A stretch of 17,325 bases of DNA from Clostridia bacterium (GCA_009783365.1 WRHG01000015.1:1-17325); one strand, 5' to 3'. Shown: positions 9,170 to 17,166, counted from the first letter of the stretch. Made by a program: numbers and translations. The notes: generated by a model not told the origin, from the letters alone.

Positions 9170-10087
9170 CTACTCAAACAGCGCGCTGACAAACTCTTTC
9201 GCGTCAAAGGCGTGCAAATCCTCAATGCCTTCGCCAACCCCGACATACATAACGGGCACCTGCAGTTCCTGAAGAATCGAAAAGAGGATGCCGCCCTTTG
9301 CGGTGCCGTCCAGCTTCGTGAGGACGATACCGTTGATGCCCGCCGCCTCCCGAAACGCCCTGGCTTGCACCAGACCGTTCTGTCCTGTGGTGGCGTCTAC
9401 CACCAGCAGACAGCGCACCGTGGCTTCAGGATACTCCCGGTCAATAATCCGGCGCATTTTTGTCATCTCATCCATGAGGTTTTTCTTGTTATGGAGCCGT
9501 CCCGCCGTATCGATGATCAGCAGATCCGCCTTGCGGGCTTTGGCAGACTGTACCGCGTCAAATACGACGCCTGCCGGGTCGGCGCCCTCTTGGTGCTTCA
9601 CGATGGGACACTTGGCCCGCTCCGCCCAGATGGTCAACTGATCCGCGGCAGCGGCCCGAAAGGTGTCTGCTGCGCAAAGGAGGATGGTGCGGCCCAGGGC
9701 TTGAAAACGCAAGGCCAGTTTGCCGATGGTGGTGGTTTTGCCCACGCCGTTTACGCCTACCATGAATATTACCATGGGCCAATGTAAAGAGGGCTTTTCC
9801 GCATCCAGCATCTTTACCAGGATGTCCATAAGCATTTCCTTGACGCGGCCGGTATCCTTAACATGTTCGGTCTTCATGAGGGCGCGTAGGGTGTCGATTG
9901 CGCGTGTGGCGCTGGAAACCCCCATGTCCGATAGAATCAATGCGTCGGTGAGTTCTTCAAAAAAGTCTTCGTCAACCACCGGATGCTCCGCCGCCAGCGC
10001 GTCCATCTGGCCGCTAAAGTGGCGGCGGCTTTTGAGAAGACCCTCCCGCAGGCGGTTGAAGAGACCTTGATTTTGTTCCTCGCCCAT
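9170..10087 (-). CDS. ftsY: Signal recognition particle receptor FtsY
   Basis: FtsY is the membrane-associated SRP receptor GTPase that pairs with Ffh to deliver nascent membrane proteins to the Sec translocon. With the ATG at 10087 the protein has 305 residues, short because the acidic A-domain of enterobacterial FtsY is absent, as usual in Firmicutes. An N-domain helical bundle fills residues about 8-95. The G domain has G1 GVNGVGKTTT (111-120), the family box 'DTFRAAAADQL', G3 DTAGR (193-197), G4 TKLD (257-260) and the closing 'GVGEGIEDLHAFDAKEFV'. All GTPase motifs are intact. The GTG directly before this ATG is a possible alternative start; GAGGAAA lies a good distance from the ATG. It follows rnc by 39 bases, and smc, which usually separates rnc and ftsY in Firmicutes, is missing. 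Confidence 0.96.
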   Translation of the reverse strand: MGEEQNQGLFNRLREGLLKSRRHFSGQMDALAAEHPVVDEDFFEELTDALILSDMGVSSATRAIDTLRALMKTEHVKDTGRVKEMLMDILVKMLDAEKPSLHWPMVIFMVGVNGVGKTTTIGKLALRFQALGRTILLCAADTFRAAAADQLTIWAERAKCPIVKHQEGADPAGVVFDAVQSAKARKADLLIIDTAGRLHNKKNLMDEMTKMRRIIDREYPEATVRCLLVVDATTGQNGLVQARAFREAAGINGIVLTKLDGTAKGGILFSILQELQVPVMYVGVGEGIEDLHAFDAKEFVSALFE

Positions 10088-10126
10088 CACGCTTTCCTCA
10101 CAGTCCCTTTATGGCTTCCTGCCATC

Positions 10127-10789
10127 TTAAGGGGCGGAACAGACCGCCAGCGCGGCTTTAGCGGCCGCCTGCTCCGCCGCCTTTTTGCTGCATCCCTGAC
10201 CTGTGGCCAATAACCGTCCCAATACGCTGACCTGAACCACAAAATGCCGTGCATGGGCAGGGCCGGTTTCTTCCACGACGGTATATTCCGGCAGAGACAT
10301 GTTTCGGGCCTGGGTATATTCTTGGAGTAAACCCTTTTCATCCCTTCCCCGCAGGGCAAACAGCAACTCTTCGTCCTGATATAGGCGCAGGATAACGGAC
10401 TGGGCCGCCTCGATGCCGCCGTCCAGCCGGACGGCGGCCAGCATCGCCTCAAAGGAGTCCGCCAAAATGGAATGCTTACCGCGACCCAATGCCTGTTCTT
10501 CCCCATGCCCCATGCGCAACGCGCCGCCAATGTTCAGGCGTTGCGCCAAGAAGCTCAGGGTTTCTTCACATACCAGAGCTGACCGCCTTTCCGTCAATTC
10601 ACCTTCCCGCATATCCGGATATTTTTCATACAGCATGTGGCTGATACAATATTCCAGCACCGCGTCCCCCAGGAATTCCATCCGTTGATTATCCTCGCCT
10701 TGCTTGGTGGAAGGGTGGGTTAGCGCCGTGGTAAGCAGGTTTTTATTCCGGAAGACATAGCCAAGCTGTTTTTCCAGTGGCGACCCCAT
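10127..10789 (-). CDS. rnc: Ribonuclease III
   Basis: RNase III cleaves double-stranded RNA, processing 16S/23S rRNA precursors and some mRNAs. The 220-residue protein has the catalytic domain first, with the signature 'NQRMEFLGDAVLEY' (residues 34-47) carrying E38 and D42, and the second metal-binding pair D111 and E114 in 'ILADSFEAML'. All four active-site acidic residues are present. The C-terminal dsRNA-binding domain spans about residues 150-218, from 'DEKGLLQEYTQ' to 'GCSKKAAEQAAAKAAL'. The ATG at 10789 is four bases after the acpP stop with only a weak ribosome binding site, so translation is probably coupled to acpP. The acpP-rnc order is the usual Firmicutes arrangement. Confidence 0.96.
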   Translation of the reverse strand: MGSPLEKQLGYVFRNKNLLTTALTHPSTKQGEDNQRMEFLGDAVLEYCISHMLYEKYPDMREGELTERRSALVCEETLSFLAQRLNIGGALRMGHGEEQALGRGKHSILADSFEAMLAAVRLDGGIEAAQSVILRLYQDEELLFALRGRDEKGLLQEYTQARNMSLPEYTVVEETGPAHARHFVVQVSVLGRLLATGQGCSKKAAEQAAAKAALAVCSAP

Positions 10790-10793
10790 GCCG

Positions 10794-11024
10794 TCAGCCC
10801 TGATGCTTTTCGATGTATGTCACCACGTCGTCGATGGTTTTAAGCTCCAGGATTACCTCGTCCTCCACCTCCACGCCAAACTCGCTTTCCAGTTCCAGAA
10901 TCATGACCATGACGTTGGCGCTATCCGCTTTCAGGTCCTCCACCAGCCGGCTCTCAGGCTTGATGGTGGAAGCGTCCACCTGTAACTGGGAAGCGATCAT
11001 GTCCCGAATCTTCTCAAACACCAT
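10794..11024 (-). CDS. acpP: Acyl carrier protein
   Basis: This 76-residue acidic protein carries acyl chains on a 4'-phosphopantetheine arm during fatty acid and phospholipid synthesis. The arm attaches to the serine of the 'DLKADSANVM' motif (S35). This is a slight variant of the classical D-S-L-D/E: Ala and Asn follow the serine, as in some clostridial ACPs. Helices I to IV of the ACP fold are evident, with the usual 'EFGVEVEDE' and 'TIDDVVTYIE' segments. The ATG at 11024 has a near-perfect AAGGAGG seven bases ahead, the strongest ribosome binding site of the operon, consistent with the very high demand for ACP. PlsX, encoded 40 bases upstream, uses acyl-ACP as substrate. Confidence 0.95.
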   Translation of the reverse strand: MVFEKIRDMIASQLQVDASTIKPESRLVEDLKADSANVMVMILELESEFGVEVEDEVILELKTIDDVVTYIEKHQG

Positions 11025-11064
11025 GGAATAATCCTCCTTATCGCAATAAGTGCTGAATATGTAT

Positions 11065-12087
11065 CTATTCGGAAACGCGTTCCGTACAGACCAGTGCCTT
11101 TTCGATTTTGCCTTTCACGTCGGTTTCGATCATCCGCACAGCTTGGCCGACGGCGCAAGCCAGCGCATGGCCGTTGGAGGAACCGTGGGCTTTAATCACG
11201 TTGCCGCGCACGCCCAACAGGGGGGCGCCGCCCACCTCGGTGTAATCCATTGCCCTCGCGACCCGTCTGAATGCGGGTTTGGCAAGCAGCGCTCCGATTT
11301 TTCCCCGGGTATCGGCGGTGATTTCCCGCTTGATGATGCCCATCAGCGTGCCTGCAACCCCTTCTACGAGTTTCAGGATTACGTTGCCCACAAAGCCGTC
11401 GCAGACGAGGACATCAGCCATGTCATGGGTGATGTATCGGGCTTCCACATTGCCAACGAAGTTCAGGCCGGACGATTCCAACAAGCCGTAGGCTTCCTTG
11501 GCGAGGTTGTTGCCCTTCTCCTGCTCCGCTCCGTTATTCACCAGGCCGACGCGCGGATTTGGGAGGCCCTGCACGCCCTGCATGTAGGCGGCGCCCATCA
11601 GGCCGAACTGTACCAGCCATTCCGCCCGGCAGTCTACATTGGCGCCGCAGTCAATCAGCAGGAAGAGGCCCTTGCCATTGGGCATGAGAGGAGCCAGGGC
11701 AGGGCGCTCTATGCCGGGTATACGGCCCAGCCTGAACATCCCCCCCGCCAGTATTGCCCCTGTGCTGCCCGCGGATACAAAGGCGTCCGCCAGGCCGTCC
11801 CGCAGCTTCAGCATGCCGTCCACGATGGCGGAACCTTTTTTTCTGCGAACGGCAAGCACAGGCGCTTCACAGTTATCAATAAACTCCGGGCAATCCGTGA
11901 GGAAAAGGCGGTGGTTCAAGCCGGCGTCCGCATGAGCGAAGACCCGGTCCGCCTCGGCCTTGATCCGATGAAGGGGACCGGCCAGTTCCAGCGTGAGGGC
12001 CGGATGGTTTTGAAGCGCTTCCAGCGCGCCCTCCGCCGCGGCCTGGGGAGCGTTGTCTCCGCCCATGGCGTCCAAATAGATCTTCAT
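11065..12087 (-). CDS. plsX: Phosphate acyltransferase PlsX
   Basis: PlsX converts acyl-ACP and phosphate into acyl-phosphate, the acyl donor used by PlsY for the first step of phospholipid synthesis; it is a peripheral membrane enzyme. The 340-residue length and the N-terminus 'MKIYLDAMGGDNAP' are diagnostic. Further family blocks are 'ADAFVSAGSTGAILAGG', 'LLIDCGANVDCRAEWLVQFG', 'PRVGLVNNGAEQEKGN', 'ADVLVCDGFVGNVILK' and 'GGAPLLGVRGNVIKAHGSSNG'. Only a weak ribosome binding site precedes the ATG at 12087. It is followed by acpP, its substrate carrier. fapR, fabD and fabG, which commonly accompany plsX in Firmicutes, are absent, and no FapR-like operator is visible upstream. Confidence 0.96.
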   Translation of the reverse strand: MKIYLDAMGGDNAPQAAAEGALEALQNHPALTLELAGPLHRIKAEADRVFAHADAGLNHRLFLTDCPEFIDNCEAPVLAVRRKKGSAIVDGMLKLRDGLADAFVSAGSTGAILAGGMFRLGRIPGIERPALAPLMPNGKGLFLLIDCGANVDCRAEWLVQFGLMGAAYMQGVQGLPNPRVGLVNNGAEQEKGNNLAKEAYGLLESSGLNFVGNVEARYITHDMADVLVCDGFVGNVILKLVEGVAGTLMGIIKREITADTRGKIGALLAKPAFRRVARAMDYTEVGGAPLLGVRGNVIKAHGSSNGHALACAVGQAVRMIETDVKGKIEKALVCTERVSE

Positions 12088-12158
12088 GGGGTCACCGCTT
12101 TCGTTTCGATCATCGGGGAGATTGGATAACGCCTCTCAACGTCAAGGAATGTAAATGG

Positions 12159-15100
12159 TTATTCAATCCGTATGCCATAGATGAAACCGGTGTCGTTACC
12201 GGTGGTGCCGATCACAATGGTATTGAGGTACACGGCGGGGGATGCTTCGATAACCCCTTCCAACTGCAGGGTGTGGATGATTTTACCCGTACGGGCATCC
12301 ATCAGGTGGACGTTTCCATTACTTTCCGCCTGAATCAGCCAAGCGCCGCCGTCCTCGTCGTACACAGCCACCGGGCTGGACTGGCTTTCCGTGTCCAGCG
12401 CCGTCGTCCAAACTACGCTGCCGTCGGCTTTGTCAAGGGCGATTACACGGCTGCCATGGGTACCGTCCGTCACGGTAAAGATTACCAGGTCACGGATGGA
12501 CTGCTGGCCTATCACGGGGCTGGCGACGCAGCCGATTTTCGCGGTCTTGTCATAATGCAGTTCCGGCACTGCATAGGCCCAATCCTCCGCGCCGGTGAGG
12601 GCGTTATAGCGGCGGATGGTGCATATGCCGTTTTTGACCTGACGGTTCAGGGTATTGCCTGTGTACAAGGCGATATCCTGAGTATCTTCCTCAAAGTCCA
12701 GGGCAGGGGTGGAAAGCACGGTGTCGCCTGTTTTCACGGCCCACACCGGGGAGAGGGTATTGATATCCACGCATTGCAGTACGCCGAAAACGTCTGCGTA
12801 GTAAACATAATGATTGTACATGGCCACGCTGGCTTCGATGTTGGTGGACTTTTTATCCTGTTTTTCGGCCTGAGTCTTGTACCGCTGAATGGCAGGGTTG
12901 ATTCGCAGGGTGCCGGCCTCATGGTCATACGCGTCGTTCAACTCCACCGTATAGAGCACGCCGTTTTGGCCGCCTACCACCATCACCATGGGCTGCCCTT
13001 TTCCTTCGGAGGTTTGGCGCTGGGATTCCTGCCGGTCAAAGAGGGCCGCGCCGCCGGCGCCGCTGAAGTTGGAGTTGGCGGACTTGTCTCTGCCGTCCAA
13101 CAGGAGCAATTCCTTTCCGTTAAGCAGGTTGAACAGATGGTATCCGTTAGGTACCTGTTTGTTTGCCAGCTTGCTGTAGCTTTGGCCGACGCCCAAGAGA
13201 GGTGTGCCGTTGGTTGCCACGGATATGCCTCCGCCGATGGGCGCACCCATATCAATGGTATTCCGGGTGGGTTGTCCATCCGCCAAATCCAGGAAATAGA
13301 TCATGCCGTCCTGGCCGCCTAAAATTACTTCCTTCAGCGCGGTTACATGCTTTTTTTCCTCATTCAGGTTCATGATGCTGCGGGCTTCCGTATACCATTT
13401 TACAATGGCGGGCTGGCCGGGCCAGGTGATGCCGTACACCGTAGCGTTGTTCAGCTTCTTGCTGCCCACGGGCGCCTGCCAAAGCTGGTTCAGCGACATC
13501 GGGCTGTTTTCCAATACGCCGTAGGCGGCGTTTTGGCGGAGAGGGCCGCCGCGGAAGGTGAGCACACCGCTCTGCTGCCATAAGGCGTAATTGGAGGGAA
13601 GGATGGCGGATGCGGTTTTGAGGTGGTGACTGAGGGGGGCCAGCATGGACAGGGGTTGAGCCCTGCTGTAAGAGTTGATGGTTTGCAGTTCGTTGTATAT
13701 GGTTCTTTTCAGGTTGATGGCGGAAGGAGAGGCGCTTTGATCCGCCGCTGCGTCAAGGGGAGGCAGCGGCGTGGGCTCTGGCGCGAACTCCGGGGTGGGC
13801 GTCGGCGTCTCCTGAGGGAACGGAACAAGGGGTTCTTCCGTATCGCCGTCCTCCTGCGAGAGGGGGTATTCTTCCCCTCCGTCCTCAAGCAAGCCGTTAC
13901 TTACCAAGGCCTCGCCACGGTCGCCATCAGCTTCGCGATAATCCTCTTCACCTTCGGGCAGGCCCTCATAATCAGGGCCTTCGCCGTAGCCGTCCGCGGT
14001 TGCGTCATCGCCCTCATCAGCGTCGGGCGCAATGTCTTCAACCTCTTCCAAAGGCTGGCTCAACGCCATGTATTTGGAAAATTCGGAAGGGATAAAGCCG
14101 GGCTCAAAAGGGGTTTGATATTGCAGTAAGTAATCCCCCTCATAAGGGACTTCCACGTTGGCGGTCAGTTCCCAATGGAGGCCATCTCCTGATTGGATCA
14201 CGCTTCCCTGCGGAGAGGCGTCCTCCTCCCGGCTGAAGGAGGCGACGGGCGTGCCGTAACTATCCACAAGGCGAACCGCTTCCACATCAGCGCTGGTTTC
14301 CAGGGTAAAGAGGATGGCGGCCGGAACGGCTCCCTGGGTGATATCGCTGTCGAAGCTGGTTATGGCGGGAAGAACTTCCGCCGGCATCTCAATCTCAAGC
14401 GGAGCGGTCAGAGGTTTGCCCTCGTCCCAGGTGCCGTCGGGAAGCAGGGTCTGTACGGTCAGCAGCCCGCTGAAGGCCTGATCCATCGTATGCTCCAGCT
14501 TCCAAATCAAGTCGTTTGTGTTCTTGGTCACGATTCCGGAAAGGGTATCCTGATCCTCAAGCGTCTTTTCAAAGTATACGGTCTCCGCCTCGTCCACAAT
14601 GCGCAGATGGCTGACGTTTTTGGAGGTTCGGATCATGAAGGCTACATTGACGGGCGCGGTACCCTCCGCGGGAGTGGCCGTAAATTCGCTGATACGCACC
14701 TCGGTGGGCAGGATCACTTCCTTGGCTTGGCCAAGTACGTCGGTGAGGGAGGTTTTTATGCCATCCAGGGTTACGCCTACACTTCCGCCTACGGCGGTCC
14801 AATCGGGCAGGCAGATGCCCGCCAGGGCAACGCCCGCAATCAGGAGCATAACCACAATGGGCATCAGGCAGCCGCGGCGGCGCGGAACAAAGTCCTCTTC
14901 TTCCTCAAAGTCATAGCGGGGGCGGCGTATTGATGCCGCGGATGCAAGACGTCCGCTGTCGTCGGGGCCGCGGCGGGAAGAGGAGAAACGGTCGCTGTCC
15001 TGGTCATAGGAGGCGGGAGGCCGGGCGCCGGGCTTCCGCGCCGCGGGCATGCTATCCCGCTCCCGATAGGGACGGCGGTCCGGCGGCAGGTCATCCGGGT

Positions 15101-16184
15101 CCTCTGGACGCCGTTCAATGGGACGCTGCGGGCGCGGACCCGGCATTCCCTGAGGCGGCCGCTGGCTTTGTGCGCCGGCGGGACGGGGGGGCCTACCGCC
15201 CGTTGGCATACCTGGGTCAGGCCTTGAATCCGGGGATCCGGGGCCGCCCTGGGGTCGCGGACGCCGTTCTTGGCCGGGTACGCCTTGGGGCGGCTGTTGC
15301 CGGGAACCCTCTTCAGGGGAAGAGGGCGGAGAGGGTATGCGGCCGTATGGCGGGCGTACACCCCCATCCATTGGGGTAAGATCCTCCTCAGGCAAGGCTC
15401 CTAACCGGTTGCGGAGGACGGGCGTACCGGTTGAAGGCATGGCGGTGCGCGGTCCGGAATAGCGTTCTCCCGGTACGGCGGGTCGGCGGGCCGGCCGGGG
15501 CGCCGCAAGTTCTGGAGATTCGCTGTCTCCCGCCGCAAAGGGATCAAAACCCTGGGAGAGGTCTTTTTGCGTATGGGATGCGGTGCGTATCACGACGGAT
15601 GGGGATGGCGCGCCGGCATCCTCCGCCTCGTGATAGCGGGCTGTGCGGGCTGCCCGGCGGTTTCGCTGTTGGGGCGGAGGATTTCCGCTTTCCGGCAGGG
15701 AAAAGTCAGCCGCATCTGAAACGGGGGAAGCCGTTGTTTGAGGCGCATCAGCACTTCCGGCCAGGGGCAGGGGTGGAGGCGCAAGCAAGGAACGCTCGCC
15801 TCTGTTCACGGTTTTTCGTTTGTGGACCGTTTGGGAAGCGGGGGCCGGAGCGCCAATCCGGGTGGGCGAATCCTGTTCTTGGAGAGAAAAATCCGGACCC
15901 GGGGGGGTAACCCCGGACTGCGTAAAAAGAGGGACTCCGCCCTGCTGCATTTCCACACCGTGGGGAGCGGGATCGTCCGTAAGAAAGGAGGGAGCCTTTT
16001 TGTCGGGAGGCCTGCGCCAAGCGGAATAATCCTCCTGAAGCGGGGTATTTACGGGAGCGGCGGCCGGGTCGTCATAGGGGGCGAACGGGTCGGGCTCATG
16101 CCAGGGATTTTGCGTATTTTCGCCGTCACCCATGTTGTTGGGCGGTTGATCGGGGTTGGATTGATATCGACGGTAATCGCTCAA
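12159..16184 (-). CDS. Large membrane-anchored protein: disordered Pro/Arg-rich tail, one TM helix, two Ig-like domains, acidic linker, PQQ-type beta-propeller
   Basis: A 1341-residue protein without a recognised function. Residues 1 to about 438 are low-complexity, rich in Pro, Arg, Gly, Ser and Asp, with repeated short motifs (DPFA, DFSL, PPQG). An 'RRRG' stop then leads into one helix at about 441-459, so the tail should be cytoplasmic and the rest outside (positive-inside rule). About 494-595 and 600-700 are two related beta-sandwich segments, each opening with an 'I-T/S-x-F' strand and a 'G-x-x-P' turn, like PKD/Ig-like modules. About 710-800 is a strongly acidic linker, then a 'PTPTP' stretch. 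From about 870, 'LTFRGGPLRQNAAYG' opens a PQQ/BamB-like propeller with repeats such as 'GGQDGMIYFLDLADG' and 'VIALDKADGSVVWTTAL'. No catalytic residues are recognised; a scaffold or sensor role is inference. The TTG start is set by the AAGGAG site. Confidence 0.8.
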   Translation of the reverse strand: MSDYRRYQSNPDQPPNNMGDGENTQNPWHEPDPFAPYDDPAAAPVNTPLQEDYSAWRRPPDKKAPSFLTDDPAPHGVEMQQGGVPLFTQSGVTPPGPDFSLQEQDSPTRIGAPAPASQTVHKRKTVNRGERSLLAPPPLPLAGSADAPQTTASPVSDAADFSLPESGNPPPQQRNRRAARTARYHEAEDAGAPSPSVVIRTASHTQKDLSQGFDPFAAGDSESPELAAPRPARRPAVPGERYSGPRTAMPSTGTPVLRNRLGALPEEDLTPMDGGVRPPYGRIPSPPSSPEEGSRQQPPQGVPGQERRPRPQGGPGSPDSRPDPGMPTGGRPPRPAGAQSQRPPQGMPGPRPQRPIERRPEDPDDLPPDRRPYRERDSMPAARKPGARPPASYDQDSDRFSSSRRGPDDSGRLASAASIRRPRYDFEEEEDFVPRRRGCLMPIVVMLLIAGVALAGICLPDWTAVGGSVGVTLDGIKTSLTDVLGQAKEVILPTEVRISEFTATPAEGTAPVNVAFMIRTSKNVSHLRIVDEAETVYFEKTLEDQDTLSGIVTKNTNDLIWKLEHTMDQAFSGLLTVQTLLPDGTWDEGKPLTAPLEIEMPAEVLPAITSFDSDITQGAVPAAILFTLETSADVEAVRLVDSYGTPVASFSREEDASPQGSVIQSGDGLHWELTANVEVPYEGDYLLQYQTPFEPGFIPSEFSKYMALSQPLEEVEDIAPDADEGDDATADGYGEGPDYEGLPEGEEDYREADGDRGEALVSNGLLEDGGEEYPLSQEDGDTEEPLVPFPQETPTPTPEFAPEPTPLPPLDAAADQSASPSAINLKRTIYNELQTINSYSRAQPLSMLAPLSHHLKTASAILPSNYALWQQSGVLTFRGGPLRQNAAYGVLENSPMSLNQLWQAPVGSKKLNNATVYGITWPGQPAIVKWYTEARSIMNLNEEKKHVTALKEVILGGQDGMIYFLDLADGQPTRNTIDMGAPIGGGISVATNGTPLLGVGQSYSKLANKQVPNGYHLFNLLNGKELLLLDGRDKSANSNFSGAGGAALFDRQESQRQTSEGKGQPMVMVVGGQNGVLYTVELNDAYDHEAGTLRINPAIQRYKTQAEKQDKKSTNIEASVAMYNHYVYYADVFGVLQCVDINTLSPVWAVKTGDTVLSTPALDFEEDTQDIALYTGNTLNRQVKNGICTIRRYNALTGAEDWAYAVPELHYDKTAKIGCVASPVIGQQSIRDLVIFTVTDGTHGSRVIALDKADGSVVWTTALDTESQSSPVAVYDEDGGAWLIQAESNGNVHLMDARTGKIIHTLQLEGVIEASPAVYLNTIVIGTTGNDTGFIYGIRIE

Positions 16185-16192
16185 ACTATGCA

Positions 16193-16198
16193 CTCCTT
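16193..16198 (-). promoter_or_regulatory. Ribosome binding site that selects a TTG start for the beta-propeller gene
   Basis: The minus strand reads AAGGAG here. The longest frame would start with GTG at 16193, but that codon overlaps the last base of this site and cannot be used. The TTG at 16184 lies eight bases downstream, the normal distance, and is in frame three codons later. No other initiation codon sits at a suitable distance. Confidence 0.75.
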
Positions 16199-16300
16199 AT
16201 CCTATCGTCCCTATGGTACCCGCGGCGGATATCGGGGAGGGTCGCAAGACCTTGCAAATCATGCATGAAAAGCAAATAATAGCAGCATACGCCGCCTTAT

Positions 16301-16329
16301 AGTATACCAAGAAACAAACAAGTCCACAA
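16301..16329 (-). promoter_or_regulatory. Promoter of the beta-propeller gene (extended -10)
   Basis: On the minus strand TTGTGG (16324-16329) is followed after 17 bases by TATACT (16301-16306), and TGG directly before it forms an extended -10 (TGnTATACT). This is the best promoter pattern in the window. It predicts a leader of about 110 bases, unusually long beside the compact operons here. The promoter may also drive plsX and the genes behind it, because only 71 bases separate the two genes and no terminator is evident. Confidence 0.65.
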
Positions 16330-16333
16330 GTCC
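16318..16333. repeat. Tandem 8-bp direct repeat over the -35 region
   Basis: ACAAGTCC occurs twice without a gap on the plus strand (16318-16325 and 16326-16333). On the transcribed strand the repeats read GGACTTGT twice, and the -35 hexamer of the beta-propeller promoter spans their junction. This could be a binding site for a regulator recognising direct repeats, as many response regulators do, or chance. Confidence 0.5.
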
Positions 16334-16347
16334 CTTTTCAGGAGTTA

Positions 16348-17163
16348 TCACCGGTAAGAGAGATCATACATCATGATCGCGGCGGCTACCGCCGCGTTTA
16401 AAGATTCCGCGCCTCCGCGGAGCGGCAGCCTGTAGCGGTGGGTCGCTGCGGCGGATAAGGGCGCTGTGAGGCCTGCTCCTTCGTTGCCGACCATGAGACA
16501 CACTTTTTGGGGTAGCGGGCCTCGTTCATAGAAGGAGTCCCCATCCAGCGAAGCGGCGATCACCGCGTATCCGGCGGCCTTTAAGGGCATCACGGCGGAA
16601 AGTCCGTCCGCCGCCCATGCCATGGGCACGCGAAAGATGCTTCCCATGGTGGCCCTGAGGGCTTTGGGAGAAAAGGGGTCGGCACAGTCCCCGGCCAAAA
16701 AGCAGCCTTCAAAGCCTGCTCCGTCGATTGTACGCAATATGGTGCCCACGTTCCCCGGATCCTGCACGCTTTCCAAAAGCACCAGACGATTGCTGAAAAG
16801 GGTTTCCGCCCGGGGAGGCGCTGAAACAACCGCCGCGACGCCCTGGGAGGCCTGAACCTGTGAAAGAGCCGTCAGCACATGTTCCGGCACCCGGTACATC
16901 AGGGGAATAGGACGGTCATCCGCTTCCGGGGAGCGCTCCGCTAAAGGCGCAAGCAATCCCTCGTACAAGCCTGCTTTTTCAGCCTGTATAAAGACAGACC
17001 GCACCCTTTCCGGGCACATGGAGATGGCTTCCGCCACCAGATGTTCCCCTTCGCAGAGGAAAGCCTGCTGCTCCAGCCGGCCCTTGCGGGTGGCGAGGGC
17101 CTTAACGGCCTGCACTTGAGGATTCTTTGCGCTTGTGACAGCAATATATCGGACGGATCCCAC
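16348..17163 (-). CDS. TrmH/SpoU-family RNA 2'-O-ribose methyltransferase (second copy)
   Basis: A 271-residue TrmH-type enzyme, probably modifying a 23S rRNA or tRNA ribose. The N-terminal part, residues about 5-105, fits the substrate-binding (L30e-like) domain of the RlmB/TsnR type, with 'NPQVQAVKALATRKGR' and 'FLCEGEHLVAEA'. The SPOUT domain has motif 1 'LVLLESVQDPGNVGTILRTIDGAGF', then 'SPKALRATMGSIFRVP', motif 2 'LMVGNEGAGLTAPL', and motif 3 'YRLPLRGGAESLNAAVAAAIMMYDL', all intact. It starts with GTG at 17163, three bases after the argS stop, with GGAG about twelve bases ahead, so coupling to argS is likely. This gene has the standard two-domain layout, unlike the SpoU protein encoded at 7487-8248. 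The precise methylation site cannot be told from sequence. Confidence 0.92.
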   Translation of the reverse strand: MGSVRYIAVTSAKNPQVQAVKALATRKGRLEQQAFLCEGEHLVAEAISMCPERVRSVFIQAEKAGLYEGLLAPLAERSPEADDRPIPLMYRVPEHVLTALSQVQASQGVAAVVSAPPRAETLFSNRLVLLESVQDPGNVGTILRTIDGAGFEGCFLAGDCADPFSPKALRATMGSIFRVPMAWAADGLSAVMPLKAAGYAVIAASLDGDSFYERGPLPQKVCLMVGNEGAGLTAPLSAAATHRYRLPLRGGAESLNAAVAAAIMMYDLSYR

Positions 17164-17166
17164 GGG

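Noticed and set aside
11050..12129. Long plus-strand open frame (359 codons) opposite plsX
   Set aside because: It is an exact antisense shadow of plsX in high-GC DNA, resembles no family, and has no ribosome binding site.
12088..12158. FapR operator or intrinsic terminator between the beta-propeller gene and plsX
   Set aside because: No TTAGTACC-type dyad and no GC-rich hairpin with a U-tract; a TTGACG on the minus strand lacks a matching -10.
12273..13322. Plus-strand open frame (349 codons) opposite the beta-propeller domain
   Set aside because: Antisense shadow; the minus-strand frame has clear propeller repeats and this one has no recognisable motif.
14805..14870. Lipoprotein signal in the beta-propeller protein
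   Set aside because: The hydrophobic helix ends A-G-I-C, which breaks the lipobox (Ala/Gly must precede Cys), and it lies about 440 residues from the N-terminus.
14930..15400. Mobile or repeat element suggested by the low-complexity, GC-rich stretch
   Set aside because: It is the Pro/Arg/Gly-rich coding part of the large protein in one uninterrupted frame, with no terminal repeats or transposase.
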